From NCBI GenBank assembly GCA_038501785.1, contig JBAMJR010000031.1, positions 13,802,001 to 13,866,000 on the forward strand: a stretch of 64,000 bases of DNA, read 5' to 3'. This stretch comes from Myoxocephalus aenaeus (taxonomy: Eukaryota > Chordata > Actinopteri > Perciformes > Cottidae). The position numbers and the translations under genes were made by a program. Below are positions 36,168 through 46,630 of the stretch, piece by piece. A model generated the notes under the pieces. It worked only from the letters and a program-made list of their open reading frames with translations. It did no database searches and was not told the origin of the DNA. Position 1 is the first letter of the stretch. Each line of letters starts with the position of its first letter.

Positions 36168-39100
36168 AAAAAAAAAAGGGTTAACCGGCGCGTTATAACA
36201 ACTTGGCTCCCAAGTTTCGCCACATCACGCGAGCACAAACATGCTAGCTTCGCCGTGAGAGAGAGGGTTGGTCTGACAGTACGAAGTTAGCCGGGGACCG
36301 TTTCTGGTTAATCCCACCATGCGGCAAAATGCGTGATACTCGAATTAACAGCTGGATTTCTGTCGCGAATTATATATTGATGTCGTCTGATTTAACATAC
36401 AAGGATCAGCATTAGCTTTTGTCGAGCTAAACTTTTTTTGTTTGTTCTTCTCCTGCTGTCGAGCCGAGAATAAATAATGCACGATCATCCGCTGCAAGGT
36501 TTTGGATTTTCCCCGGTGTCCTATTCTAACTAACCGGTGGGCACCATTACCTTACCGGTGCCACGCACGTCCTTTTGATTGGCACAGATGTCTGCTGTCT
36601 GCAGGACTCTACTTATATGCATGCATTAAGGCTAAACACAAAACGACATGAAGATCTCGTAGTACAGCGTGCATGTATCTTTTAGAAAATCGGTTTTAGA
36701 TTTTAGTTGAGAAGTGCTTTTTGGATATTGAGTCAATTTCTTCTCCTGTCATGACCTTTTCCAGACACGGAAGATGCCAGTGAAACAGACCTTGCCAAGC
36801 ACGACGAGGATGACTATGTTGAAATCAAAGAGCAGTAAGTGCTTCAATCATGGATCAGATGTTTTAACTTTCATAATAATAAAAAGATATATATATATAT
36901 GGTGAATGTTATGTGATATCAGCTCTGGTTTATGTCATTGCAGAATGTACCAAGACAAACTGGCCTCTCTGAAAAGACAGTTGCAGCAATTACAAGAAGG
37001 TGAATCAATTGGATTTTTTTTGTTTCTTAAATCTTAAGTGTCAGGAATTGACTGCTACTCTTCATTTTGCTGGATGGGATTTTAGTGATTATTGGCTTTC
37101 CCTTTTCATTAGGGGTTTCTTTTTAGCAGGATAAAGCCAGATTCGAACTGATTACTAATGGTGGGTTGGCATTACGGTACATCAACAGGCCACAAAAAAG
37201 GTGCAGCCACTGTCTCTGTCTAATCCTGCTGAAAAACAGTCGATAACTGCTGACAAACTCTCGTCGGCTCATTTTTGAAATGTCAAGTCTGTCTGTCTGT
37301 TTCCTGACTCAAACTGTTTCTTTACAGTGAATTGATGTGTAGCTTTTGTGCTCTAGAAATATTGGCCACGTATTGCAAATAAACAACTCGTATTGGAGTT
37401 CAATAACTTCTGAAGTTACCACCTCTCACCCTACAAGAATACCAAAGTTATGATGAGACAAATACCACAAAAAAAATCATAAAGAAAAAGTTGTGATTCC
37501 ATAGATCTTCTTGTTCAGTAAATTACACGTATTCTTTGCAGGTACACTGCAGGAGTATCAGAAGAGGATGAAGAAGCTCGACCAGCAGTACAAAGAGAGA
37601 CTCCGAAACGCCGGCAAGTATTTAGAGGCGGAACTCGCTTTGCTGTTGCTTCTGCTGCATTCAGCGCGTTACTACAATTGTGGAGTGCTTCCTGCTTTAA
37701 CTTCAGTGTTTACATTGAGTGTGAGCGCTGACTGGTCGATTGAACTATACAATGTGAGGATAGAAGTTGTATATTTTTGATTTGCAGAAAGGAGAAATAA
37801 AACGAACGGCGTGACTAAACAACATGCGAGATGAATGAAGTAGCACGCTGTCTACCTAGACATCCTCATTTACTAAACTTACATATCAAATTAGTTGTTC
37901 TCTCTCCTCCCAACCCATCCCTCTTCCACATCCTACTGTTTTAATTATATTGGTTCTCATATTGTTGTTGACTCATCGGCTATTTGTGTGTGCCAGAATT
38001 GTATGCACTCAGTCAATATTACTTTGTTTGCTCAAAGATATTTCTTTCTTTCCCTTCACAGATCTGTTTCTCCAACTTGAGGTGAGTACATTTCTTCTTG
38101 CTGGCTGACTGATACAGTTTCTATGGAATTAACTTTTTGTTTCTTCTTTTTTTTGGGTATTACAAGCGAAGCATCTCTTCTCCTCCCCCTAATAATTTCC
38201 TTGTCTCGTCCTCCTGCAGACAGAGCAGGTGGAGAGGAACTACATCAAGGAGAAGAAGGCAGCGGTGAAAGAGTTTGATGATAAAAAGGTTGAGCTGAAG
38301 GAAAACCTAATTGCAGAGTTGGAGGAGAAGAAGAAGATGATCGAGAATGAAAAATTAACTATGGAACTGACAGGCGGTAAGAGATTATTAATGAGGGACT
38401 TGCTTAGCAGAGGAGTGGAAGTGATAAGTTGTCTGATTAAATGTAGGACAGATACAGCAGTTTAAGATGTTGGTGTCGGCCCTTTTGAATTGTCTGTTTT
38501 AGGATGTGCGTCTTTCACGAACTATAAAGGTTGTGCTTTTTGAGACCGTTGGACACGATTTGTACGTTGTTGTTGGATCTCAGTTTGTCGTTATTCCCTC
38601 ACGCACAGACTCCATGGAGGTAAAACCTATCATGACTCGGAAGCTGAGGAGACGGCCCAATGATCCGGTCCCAATACCAGACAAACGGAGAAAACCTGCA
38701 CCAGATATCCTTCACATGAACTTGTATTCGGTATTACTTGTACTGGTAGCATTTTCTCAAGATACCTTTTGATTCCGAGGGGAGATATTTTAGTTTAAGT
38801 CAAGGGTAGATGAGTGGAACTGGTGAAATTTCTCCACTGTGTTGTGTTCAAACCTTCCTTAACTCTTCACACCTCAGCTAAATTATTTGTTAACAGACGA
38901 ACAGATAACGGAAGATTTAAGAACACTTAATAAGGTAAGTGTTTCTGATTGTCCTCGCTGATTAGTATTTTTGTTCTTCCAATTATGTCTTCTAAAATGT
39001 TCACACCCTCTCTTTTGCAGCTTAAATCGCCAAAACGACCAGGTATGTCAATGCTTGCCTTTTTCGCAGTATATTTCCACTTGAAATGCACAATGACTTG

Positions 39101-41903
39101 GTGTAATTGAGGACATAATTAGTCATTACCTTTTCTGCTGAGTCGGATGAGAACATCGTCACCACTCCCACGTCTGTTCTCTAAATATGAAGCTGCAGCC
39201 GGCTTTTGGTTAGCTTAGCTTGGCACAAAGACTTGAAACGTAGGGAAGCCGCTGGATTGGCTCGGTCCAAAGGTAAACGAAACCCGGACCACTTCTTGGC
39301 TGTAACTTCCATCGCGACCACCAAGAGGCTTCAGGAAGTCTCCCAGCCAAGAATTAGGTCATCACATAATCCCCAATAACAGTCAGCAGAACGTTTTTAT
39401 AGGAATGGTACCTGGTTCATTAGTGAACCGGCCTCTTTCCAGGGCTTTCCTCGACCAGAGACAGATCTGTGAAACTTGAGCTACCTCACAAAAGTAGCAC
39501 TTTAAATATTCTAATCTGAGATGTGTTCATAATCATTTTGGAAATAAGTAATTTAGTCGAATACGGCCTTTTTATTTTCAATGCTTTTTCATTCAAAGAT
39601 CAAAACGACATGTAAGTTGACTAATTGACCAAGAGGGGCAACCCTACCTGGTTCCAGTCCTTATGCTAAGCTAGGCTAACCGGCTGCCGGTTGTAACTTC
39701 ATGTAGAAAAGGAACGTGGCATCGATCTTCTCGTCTCAGTAAGAAAGCGAATGAGCCTATTTCATCCGAAATGTCCCGAAAGTGCTCTGTAAAACCATTC
39801 AACTAATTGCACACTTGTTATGCCTGGCGATGCCACTCAGGTGTTTCTCCCTCTCCAGTGTCTCCCTCGTCCCCAGAGCACGTCCCCGCTGCTCCCATGG
39901 AGAGCCCTTCCCAGCGCTACGAGGCCCGCATCGAGGAGGGGAAGCTCTACTACGACAAAAGATGGTGAATATGTAGTGTCGTTCTCAAAACGGACATCTC
40001 ATCACTGCTGTCCGTCCCCACGCGCACACAGCTTGACTGCAGCTCGCGCTGCCACTAGATGGCCACATTTCCATGTGTTTGACGTCTCTGGCGTTCGCTT
40101 TGGTCTTCAAAAAGATACGTTACAGCCACTTTGATGGCAGACTGTTTTTGCTCTAAACCACAGAAAGAGATATTTCTTCAGGAGCCTCTGAATAAACGCT
40201 GGTACTTGAAGCCACGATTATAAAAACAAAACAAAAAAACACACACATTTAGAGAGGGTGGCTGCATTATAATCTGCGCTACACTCTGCTATGATGCAGA
40301 GATAAAGAGACTGGAAATCCTTGACCAGACGCCGCTCCAGTGACCTTTTTTTGCTTGAGCAGAGCTCTGCATCAGACACGTGTCAGACCTTAAGGTCACA
40401 TGAAGAAGGGTAACAATTACAGAATTCTGTCTTTATTAGCCGCTGATACAAACTGAGGAAGTTGAGAGGAGCGAGCTGTGAAGTATGCGCACGTTTCTTT
40501 CGATACACAGTCTCATTTATTCGTCGCTAAAGAAGACGCCGCCACCGCAAAGCCTTCACGAAGAGCCGCAGGGAGACGCAGCGGGCCATTAATGATCAAA
40601 CGCTTTGGGCTGTCAGTCTCTTCCCCCTGGGTTGGTTCGGTCCTCTGACAGTTTGGAGCCATTAAAAAAAAATAAAAAATCCCCAGACCTTTTTTTTTGT
40701 TTTGACTTTCCAGTCCAATTATCTATTTAGTGCCATCTCAGGAGGAGCGTGGTTTATTCAGCTTGGTAGATTTATGCATAATGAACCTCTCTCCTGTCTG
40801 TCCCGTCCCTCATTTCTCACCTTGAGCGTCGAATTAATTCTGTTTTGTTTGTGTGTGTTTTTTTTTTTAAATGCTGACAGGTACCACAAGAGCCAAGCCA
40901 TCTATCTGGAGTCAAAGGACAACACAAAGATTAGCTGTGTCATTAGCTCAGTGGGGACCAACGAGGTGAGTTTTAGTTCTTATTTGACTCCTGTTGCACA
41001 TAGAACTGGGTTTACTGCGTTAAACATGAGGCCGGGGAAACTATATTGTCCTTATTATCAACAAGATCCCATGACTTGATCCCACTCACTGTGTCGTCTG
41101 TGTAGCCGAAGCTTGATGTATGTTATCTGTCTGTGCCATAGAGCTCCAAAGTGGTCCAGACCCCATGAAAGACACATTAATGAGCCACACTGTTGCACTG
41201 AGTGACATGATCCCCTATTACCATGAACACTCGCACTCGTTTATTTTGAGTCCATCCCACATGCACCGGCCTGCTGCTGTGAACACTCACCACAGCGCCG
41301 AATGTATTCATCCACAGCTGGAAATAGGAACTAGTCGCTCCTGATTCAGTAGTATTTGTCATCGTCAGTTTTGGTTATTCGATGGGGATTTTACAGAATA
41401 ACGTCAATCTTAAATGGGGAATACTAATGTTGGGGAAAAATAAATTGCTCTGACAAAAAAAAAAAGAGGAAACAAATTTGATATCTCTGGCGGTCGCAGG
41501 ACTGTAATAAGTCCGTCCAATCATCTCATTCGGCCCAAATGACTTCTGGAGCTAATGCTGCTGGATACTTTCATTGGAAAATGAAAAACAAATCTAGCAT
41601 ACTCTTATATGTTGGTTGGTTGGATTCTGCAGATTTATGTAACCCGCGTTTAACTAGTAATTTCCCTAGCTGGTCAACACAAGACTCACGAAGAACGTTC
41701 ATCTTACCAGAGAGTAGTCCGATATCAATTTGTTTTTTTAAAAGTTCTATTGATGGCTACTTTGGAATACATTTGTCTCTAAATGTCTGATCTGTGTTCT
41801 CCAGATTTGGGTGAGGAAGACGAGTGACAGTACAAAGATGAGGATCTACCTGGGACAGCTGCAGAGGGGAGCGTTTGTCATCCGTCGACGGTCGGCTGCG
41901 TGA
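35022..41903 (+). CDS. suds3: Sds3, SIN3-HDAC corepressor subunit (12 coding exons)
   Basis: The spliced reading frame is join(35022..35133, 36765..36834, 36944..36999, 37542..37613, 38062..38081, 38220..38376, 38609..38704, 38873..38934, 39021..39042, 39859..39964, 40881..40965, 41805..41903). This is 957 nt: 318 codons plus TGA, close to the 328 residues of mammalian SUDS3. Sds3 scaffolds the SIN3 complex in the nucleus and supports HDAC1/2-dependent repression. In order I see an acidic N-terminus ([18 protein letters not shown]), a charged coiled-coil core (about residues 65-162), a basic [10 protein letters not shown] segment, the Sin3-interaction helix [10 protein letters not shown] to LNK (about 196-215), a Ser/Pro linker and a C-terminal Tudor-like domain ending VIRRRSAA. 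Every exon junction keeps frame. The gene includes one GC-AG and one AT-AC intron. CpG-rich 5' sequence suggests housekeeping expression. Confidence 0.97.
36131..36164 (+). repeat. (GT)17 microsatellite in suds3 intron 1
   Basis: A GT tract following a CTCTCTCT run, in the CpG-rich first intron. Confidence 0.92.
36765..36834 (+). CDS. suds3: suds3 exon 2
   Basis: It encodes [19 protein letters not shown] then EIKEQ. Acceptor TTTTCCAG, donor GTAAGT, exit phase 2. Confidence 0.95.
36944..36999 (+). CDS. suds3: suds3 exon 3
   Basis: It encodes [18 protein letters not shown], the start of the coiled coil. Acceptor TTGCAG, donor GTGAAT, exit phase 1. Confidence 0.95.
37542..37613 (+). CDS. suds3: suds3 exon 4 (GC donor)
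   Basis: It encodes [20 protein letters not shown] then LRNA plus the first base of an Asp codon. The donor is GCAAGT, not GT. The nearest GT would shift frame and create a stop, so the GC site is required. Confidence 0.93.
37614..38061 (+). other. suds3: suds3 intron 4, GC-AG type
   Basis: The intron starts GCAAGT after G and ends TTCACAG. Apart from the C at +2 the donor matches U1 well, as is usual for GC-AG introns. Confidence 0.85.
38062..38081 (+). CDS. suds3: suds3 exon 5, 20-nt micro-exon
   Basis: The exon is 20 nt and supplies the end of Asp plus LFLQLE. The acceptor is TTCACAG and the donor GTGAGT. The residues match the Sds3 sequence between NA(D/E) and TEQVERN, so it is constitutive coding sequence; skipping it would break frame. 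Confidence 0.93.
38220..38376 (+). CDS. suds3: suds3 exon 6
   Basis: It encodes [19 protein letters not shown] through to [10 protein letters not shown], the highly charged central coiled coil. Acceptor CTCCTGCAG, donor GTAAGA, exit phase 1. Confidence 0.96.
38609..38704 (+). CDS. suds3: suds3 exon 7
   Basis: It encodes [20 protein letters not shown] through RRKPAP plus one base. It ends at an ATATCCTT donor typical of minor-spliceosome introns. Confidence 0.95.
38705..38872 (+). other. suds3: suds3 intron 7, U12-type AT-AC intron
   Basis: The 168-nt intron begins ATATCCTT, the U12 donor consensus, and ends CTTCACAC. The branch-site motif TTCCTTAAC lies at 38855-38863, with its likely branch adenosine about 10 nt before the 3' end, as U12 introns require. 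Using these sites restores the frame: Ala then [10 protein letters not shown]. Confidence 0.95.
38873..38934 (+). CDS. suds3: suds3 exon 8 (Sin3-interaction helix)
   Basis: It completes an Ala codon then encodes [20 protein letters not shown], which corresponds to the Sin3-interaction region described for Sds3. Exit phase 0 at GTAAGT. Confidence 0.95.
39021..39042 (+). CDS. suds3: suds3 exon 9, 22-nt micro-exon
   Basis: The exon is 22 nt, encoding LKSPKRP plus one base. Acceptor TCTTTTGCAG, donor GTATGT. The neighbouring intron 8 is only 86 nt. Confidence 0.93.
39043..39858 (+). repeat. suds3 intron 9 with an inverted pair of fish repeats
   Basis: At about 39125-39240 a repeat reads in one direction (AATATGAAGCTGCAGCCGGC, GGTTAGCTTAGCTTGGCA). 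At about 39645-39785 the same family reads in reverse (GCTAAGCTAGGCTAACCGGC, TTGTAACTTCATG, ATCGATCTTCTCGTCTCA). A third copy lies at 49847-50075. The intron can therefore fold into a long stem-loop. Coordinates of the two arms are approximate. Confidence 0.7.
39859..39964 (+). CDS. suds3: suds3 exon 10
   Basis: It encodes [20 protein letters not shown] then [15 protein letters not shown] plus part of Trp. This is the Ser/Pro linker and the start of the C-terminal domain. Acceptor CTCTCCAG, donor GTGAAT. Confidence 0.95.
40881..40965 (+). CDS. suds3: suds3 exon 11
   Basis: It completes Trp and encodes [20 protein letters not shown] then ISSVGTNE, part of the C-terminal Tudor-like fold. Acceptor GCTGACAG, donor GTGAGT, exit phase 0. 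Confidence 0.96.
41805..41903 (+). CDS. suds3: suds3 exon 12 (terminal coding exon)
   Basis: It encodes [20 protein letters not shown] then [12 protein letters not shown] and TGA at 41901-41903. The C-terminal RRRSAA matches the known Sds3 end. Confidence 0.97.
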   Translation: MWVRKTSDSTKMRIYLGQLQRGAFVIRRRSAA

Positions 41904-42695
41904 AATATTACCCAACTGCCATCTGTTCATTTATCCATCCATCCATCCGCCCACTTTGTTCATCCACCGTTTCCCCGACTTGCTGCATCTCACATGTGGC
42001 GTCTTATTCTTCATCATCACTACCCTCCATTACACAAACATACACGCACAGTCTTCCGTGGCCAAGAATAATATCTCACCAGGGTTTGATCCGTTTTCCC
42101 ACATAAACCAAACGATAATCCAGTAAAAGTGGGGACTGACTGTTTTCCAGCATTATTTGTCACTATGTGGCTCGTGCGTGAAGGCAGTCGGTGGTCCTAA
42201 AGGAGCCTAATCGTTTCCACGACATTCTGTTCTCTTTACATTCATCATTAAGTTATTTTTCTTCGACAGCCTCATGTTGACCCACAGAAAAAGGTCTTCA
42301 GGCCTTTCAAAGTCTCACCGAGGGGTAAAAGAGATGTGTAGCTGCTGCCGGTTTGGATGATTATCGTAAATCCCTCGACGAAAGTTTCCGTAAACCTGAA
42401 GTCATGTCATTTTTGCAAACAATGCCTTTTTTGTCATCAAGAAATGGCTGGTTCATACGCTTATGTTTTGTCCGAAAAACATGTTTAAAAAGTCCTCTGT
42501 ATAAAACCCTACTTTTCTTTTTTTTTTTTTATATTTGAAGAAAGAAAAAAAAAGAAGTGTCATTTCTTTGCCATTTTGTGTGATCCCCTCCATATGCGAA
42601 TGTTCTGGTTGAGTTGAACTGTATTTGCATGTGGAGCACCAAGTTGACTGATGATTTGTACTGTTACATTTTATTAAAATGTTTTCTGCATTTTA
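41904..42695 (+). other. suds3: suds3 3' UTR
   Basis: Non-coding sequence after the stop with CCATCCATCC simple sequence near 41935 and a T-rich stretch near 42520. It probably ends shortly after an ATTAAA signal at 42673. The extent is inferred. Confidence 0.6.
42673..42678 (+). terminator. suds3: ATTAAA polyadenylation signal
   Basis: ATTAAA, the common variant signal, is followed by T- and GT-rich sequence within about 40 nt. No AATAAA was seen earlier in the 3' UTR. Confidence 0.55.
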
Positions 42696-44172
42696 TTAAT
42701 TTGATGGGAAGCTTCATTGCTGTGATATTTCTTAAATACACAAAGTTTGCTGCCATTGAAATAATCAATGTTACACCATGTTCAGTTACTTGACTTTTTT
42801 TTTCCTGTTTCGGTGCAAACATGCAGCGAGTTTCTGGAGCTTTTTTTGGTGTTGCTGAAAACAGCTGGCTGGAAATCAGTCAAGACGGAAAAGGTATGGC
42901 CCAGAGAACCCAAACGTTGAGCTGGGAATCCGGCGGTAATTCTTCGAGGGGTTATTACAAGCATCTCTTTAACGTAGGAGCTCTTGATCCATTGTTAATA
43001 TAGAAATATTGGTCGTATCTGCTGTAAATGTGTATTCAAAACTCGTCCACTGACGTGTGACATGGACCCCTGATTGTGAAACTACAACATCCACAGATGC
43101 TCGTGTGAAACATGTTGATATCTTGATCATTAATGTTAATAATAGGGTGAAGAAACACATTTGAATTGTGTGTATTTTGCCACCTCCGTGTTCATATTCT
43201 CTGTTTGAGGGTGGTATTTCTCCACGTCACTCTGAATTGCCAGCATGTAATCAACCTGACCAAGTCACCTCACAGCTCCACAACCATCCCTCCACTTTGT
43301 AAACAGCTGAATTATTTGACATTCAGCACAGGCCCTCCCTTCTCTCTTGTGTATGCTATCGCTTTAACCGGATGGCAGGTTTCACTTCGCCTGACTTAAT
43401 GACACAGCCTGACAAGGAGGGCAATTACTGTTTTGCCACGCCGCACAAAAAGCAAGGCTCCTCTCGAAAAGGCCTGTTGTCCAGGAGCCGTCAGGTGTGA
43501 TTGCTTCGCCTCTTGCGGCGGCGTGAAATGAGCTGATAGCGAGTGTGATGACCGCCTGCGCCCTTTTTTTTTTTTTTGCATCCCGTGTCTGGCTTTTGGT
43601 CGAGGCTGGAATAACAGACGCTGAGGCACTTGATGTGGGATCTACAACGAGGTACGGATGCTTTGTGAGTCTTTTCTGCATCAAATCCACTGCGTTTCAT
43701 CACTGCCGTTCTTATTGGATCTGGAATCCGGGGGGCGGGGACAGAGGTGGCCCTGCAGGCCAGGCACCGGGCCCCAAGAGCTGCACCGGGCTCTCAAGTC
43801 AGCTTTAAAATAATGTAAAATTACAACAAACAAAAGACTTTTCCCCATAGACTTACATTTGTAAATTAACTTCCAAGTTAAAATACTGGACTACCCCCTA
43901 TTTAAACCAGTAGGTCTTCCACATGCCTGTGTCACTGTCCAGGGGCCCATTTTTGTCATGCTATTTGGAGACACAAATAGACGTTATTTATGGATATTAT
44001 ATCATCTTAGAATTTGCTGATTTGCCGTTCGTAAATTTCACTGGATAAACATTGTTGCTATTAATAATGTACAGTTTATTATCGTCATGAGTCGGGCCTT
44101 TAAATGTAAATTATGTTTCAATACAAACGCTCCCCTGTCTGGAATCAACAGGTCATTATGAGAATTTATATA
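42696..44172. other. Intergenic, no gene seen
   Basis: I see no coding exon here. A CpG-containing stretch lies at about 43380-43640 and a G/C-rich patch at 43725-43790. CCCATAGACTTACATT (about 43845) is a phrase common in fish interspersed repeats. Confidence 0.5.
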
Positions 44173-45136
44173 CACACAACCGTTCAAAAGTTTGGGATCA
44201 CCCAGACAAATATTCTGTTTCTTCGCAATTTCTGGCATGGAATAGCCTTCATTTCTAAGAACAGACTGGCGAGTTTCACATGAAAGTTCTCTTTTTCTGG
44301 CCATTTTGAGAATATAATGGAACCCACAGATGTGATGCTCCAGATACTCAACCAGCTCAAAGGAAGGCCAGTTTTATAGCTTCTCTCACCAGCATAACTG
44401 TTTTCAGCTCTGCTAACATAATTGCACAAGGGTTTTCAAAGGTTTTCTAATCATCCATTCTTCTTCTATGCGATTAGCAAACACAATGTACCATTAGAAC
44501 ACTGGAGTGATGGTTGCTGGAAATGGGCCTCTATACACCTACAGTCAGGTCCATAAATATTTGGACATTGACACATTTTTCATTATTTTGGCTCTGTACA
44601 CCACAACAATGGAGTTGAAATGAAACCAGACGCTGGGTTTCGTCCCTGGTGATGCTCTGCCAGGCCTCTACTGCAGCCGTCTTCAGTTCCTGCTGGTTCT
44701 TGTGGCATTTTCAACAAAGTATTAAAAGTGACAATTAGATTTATGATTATATTAATTTGTCCAATTACTTTTGGTCCCTTAAAAACGGGGTGGCCACATT
44801 TAAATTTGTTGTAGTTCCTACACCGTTCACCTGATTTGGATGTAAATACCCTCAAATTAAAGCTGAAAGTCTGCACTTTTCATTTCAACTCCATTGTTGT
44901 GGTGTACAGAGCCAAAATAATGAAAAATGTGTCAATGTCCAAATATTTATGGACCTGACTGTATGTAGATGTTTCATTAAAAACCAGACGTTTCCACCTA
45001 GAATAGTCATTTACCACATTAACAATGTATAGTGTATTTCTGATTAATTTAATGTTATCTTCATTGAAAAAAAACTGTGCTTCTCTATGAAAAATAAGGA
45101 CATTTCTAAGTGACCCCAAACCTTTGAACGGTAGTG
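44173..45136 (-). mobile_element. Internally deleted Tc1-like element carrying a nested insertion
   Basis: The ends read CAACCGTTCAAAAGTTTGGG on the left and CCCCAAACCTTTGAACGGTA on the right, imperfect inverted termini next to TA. On the minus strand from 44304 a transposase start is visible (MARKRELSCETRQS, then RNEGYSMPEIAKK), the N-terminal helix-turn-helix of a Tc1 transposase. It runs straight into the opposite terminus after about 30 codons, so nearly all of the catalytic part is deleted. The second element (44542-44961) sits in its 5' leader. Confidence 0.88.
44542..44961. mobile_element. Young nested MITE with two identical 84-bp termini
   Basis: The 420-bp element starts CAGTCAGGTCCATAAATATT. 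Its first 84 bp (44542-44625) and last 84 bp (44878-44961) are exact reverse complements as I read them. TA flanks both sides (44540-44541 and 44962-44963), as for Tc1/mariner integration. The centre (about 250 bp) has no coding capacity. It is inserted into the older Tc1-like element. Confidence 0.92.
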
Positions 45137-45895
45137 TATATATATATATGAGGGCAGATGCTGATTGCTCCAGCTTTAACTGCTTCACTCTCACTTGACT
45201 TCGACGTCTTTCTTACACACTCAGATTACACGCACTTGGGTGGTGTCTCAATGACCCATTTCACTGCCTTCACATTCAACCGAGTAGCAGCTCTCGCGCT
45301 CTCCACGCCCACGCCCCTTCTAGTGATCCCTTTCTGGCTTGTTGGCATTCCACCAGCCTTGAGCTTCCCACTGCAGGTGGCTGTTCATACCGTCTTGAAT
45401 CGATATGCTGAGTAAGCAAAGGAGAACGAGCAGAGAGCACCCACGTGGACGGCTCTCCGGTGATGAATCAACTGTTTTCTCCTCGTGTCTGTTCACCACG
45501 AGTGTGTAAAACACCTGCCGACACTCACCATGTGCAGACACCATGTGATTTTGGTTTGTTGATAAGTCTCACTGGAGCCGTTATACTCGTCGGTGGTTAT
45601 TGCTTGTGTGCATAAAAAAAAAAATCCACCCAGGGCATCAATACGAAATAAAAAAAAAAATCCCCCTCGCTATCTTCCACCAGCCCCCAGTTCCAGCACC
45701 GAATTCCCTCTTTCATCCTCTTTCCCCTAAATTGAGCATTCGCTCCACTGCATGTTAGCACTCCGTTGCATGGCTACAGGGCGGGGAGCTGCATCTCGCT
45801 ATCTGGTGGGAACCGAGTGGGATCCAGGCAGACTCCGATTTGCCTCTGGTGGTCCGAAGAGAGAAACGGTAGCTCCTTGACAACCCTGGGATGCC

Positions 45896-45926
45896 GTGTA
45901 TGTGTATATATATGTGTGTGTATGTG

Positions 45927-45959
<33 letters not shown>

Positions 45960-45960
45960 A
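45896..45960 (+). repeat. Compound TATG/TG microsatellite
   Basis: A mixture of TGTATA and TGTG units ending in a TG tract. Confidence 0.9.
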
Positions 45961-46587
45961 GTTTATCACTCTCCAGCAGGTCTGCACTGGGAGAGGAATT
46001 CATTTACAGTACAAGCTCATCGTCTGACTCTTGATATTTGACCCTGGGGTTGTGCGAATACCGCTGCAGCCTCACTGGACCGTTTTGGCAATATCGATCA
46101 TTTGAAACATTTATATTTTCAAGCAGCTACAAAATCGGGAAAGTTATTTATACGAAAAGTTATTTATACGCTCGGCTCTGTTCGGTTTCGCTGCTCTTTT
46201 GATGTTTCGCACTAAAAACGGCACGACACGAAGCGGAGCAAAGTTAAATAAATAATCCGTCTCGGAGGCCAGCGTGTGAGCGTCTGATGTGGGTTTACTG
46301 TATTTCAAATGATACGTTTGTTCGATGAAAGGGTCTTTACGTTGTACCAGAAAGGCTGCCGTTTCTCGTACAGGTCCCACTTCAAATACTCCCAAAATAA
46401 AACCCGAGCAAACTATTTGAGAACAGCTTAACGCCAATTACCATCTTATTCAAGTATAGAGCACATTTGTTCCCGTAGTCTGGAGCGTGAATCTGGTCCA
46501 TGAATCCTGTTAAAACTGTTTGGAAGTAATGTGTTTCCCCCATTAGAGCCGGGAAAAGTTAAGCGTGTACAAATTAAACTTCTCCGT

Positions 46588-46630
46588 GTGTGTGTGTGTG
46601 TGTGTGTGTGTCTGTGTGTGTGTGTGTGTG
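46588..46630 (+). repeat. (GT)n microsatellite with one CT interruption
   Basis: A GT tract interrupted once by TCTG. Confidence 0.9.

Noticed and set aside
37511..37780. 89-codon frame running through suds3 exon 4 as a separate gene
   Set aside because: Only the first part is Sds3 coding; the remainder is read-through into intron 4.
38506..38772. 88-codon frame covering suds3 exon 7
   Set aside because: Its start and end are intronic; the true exon is 38609-38704.
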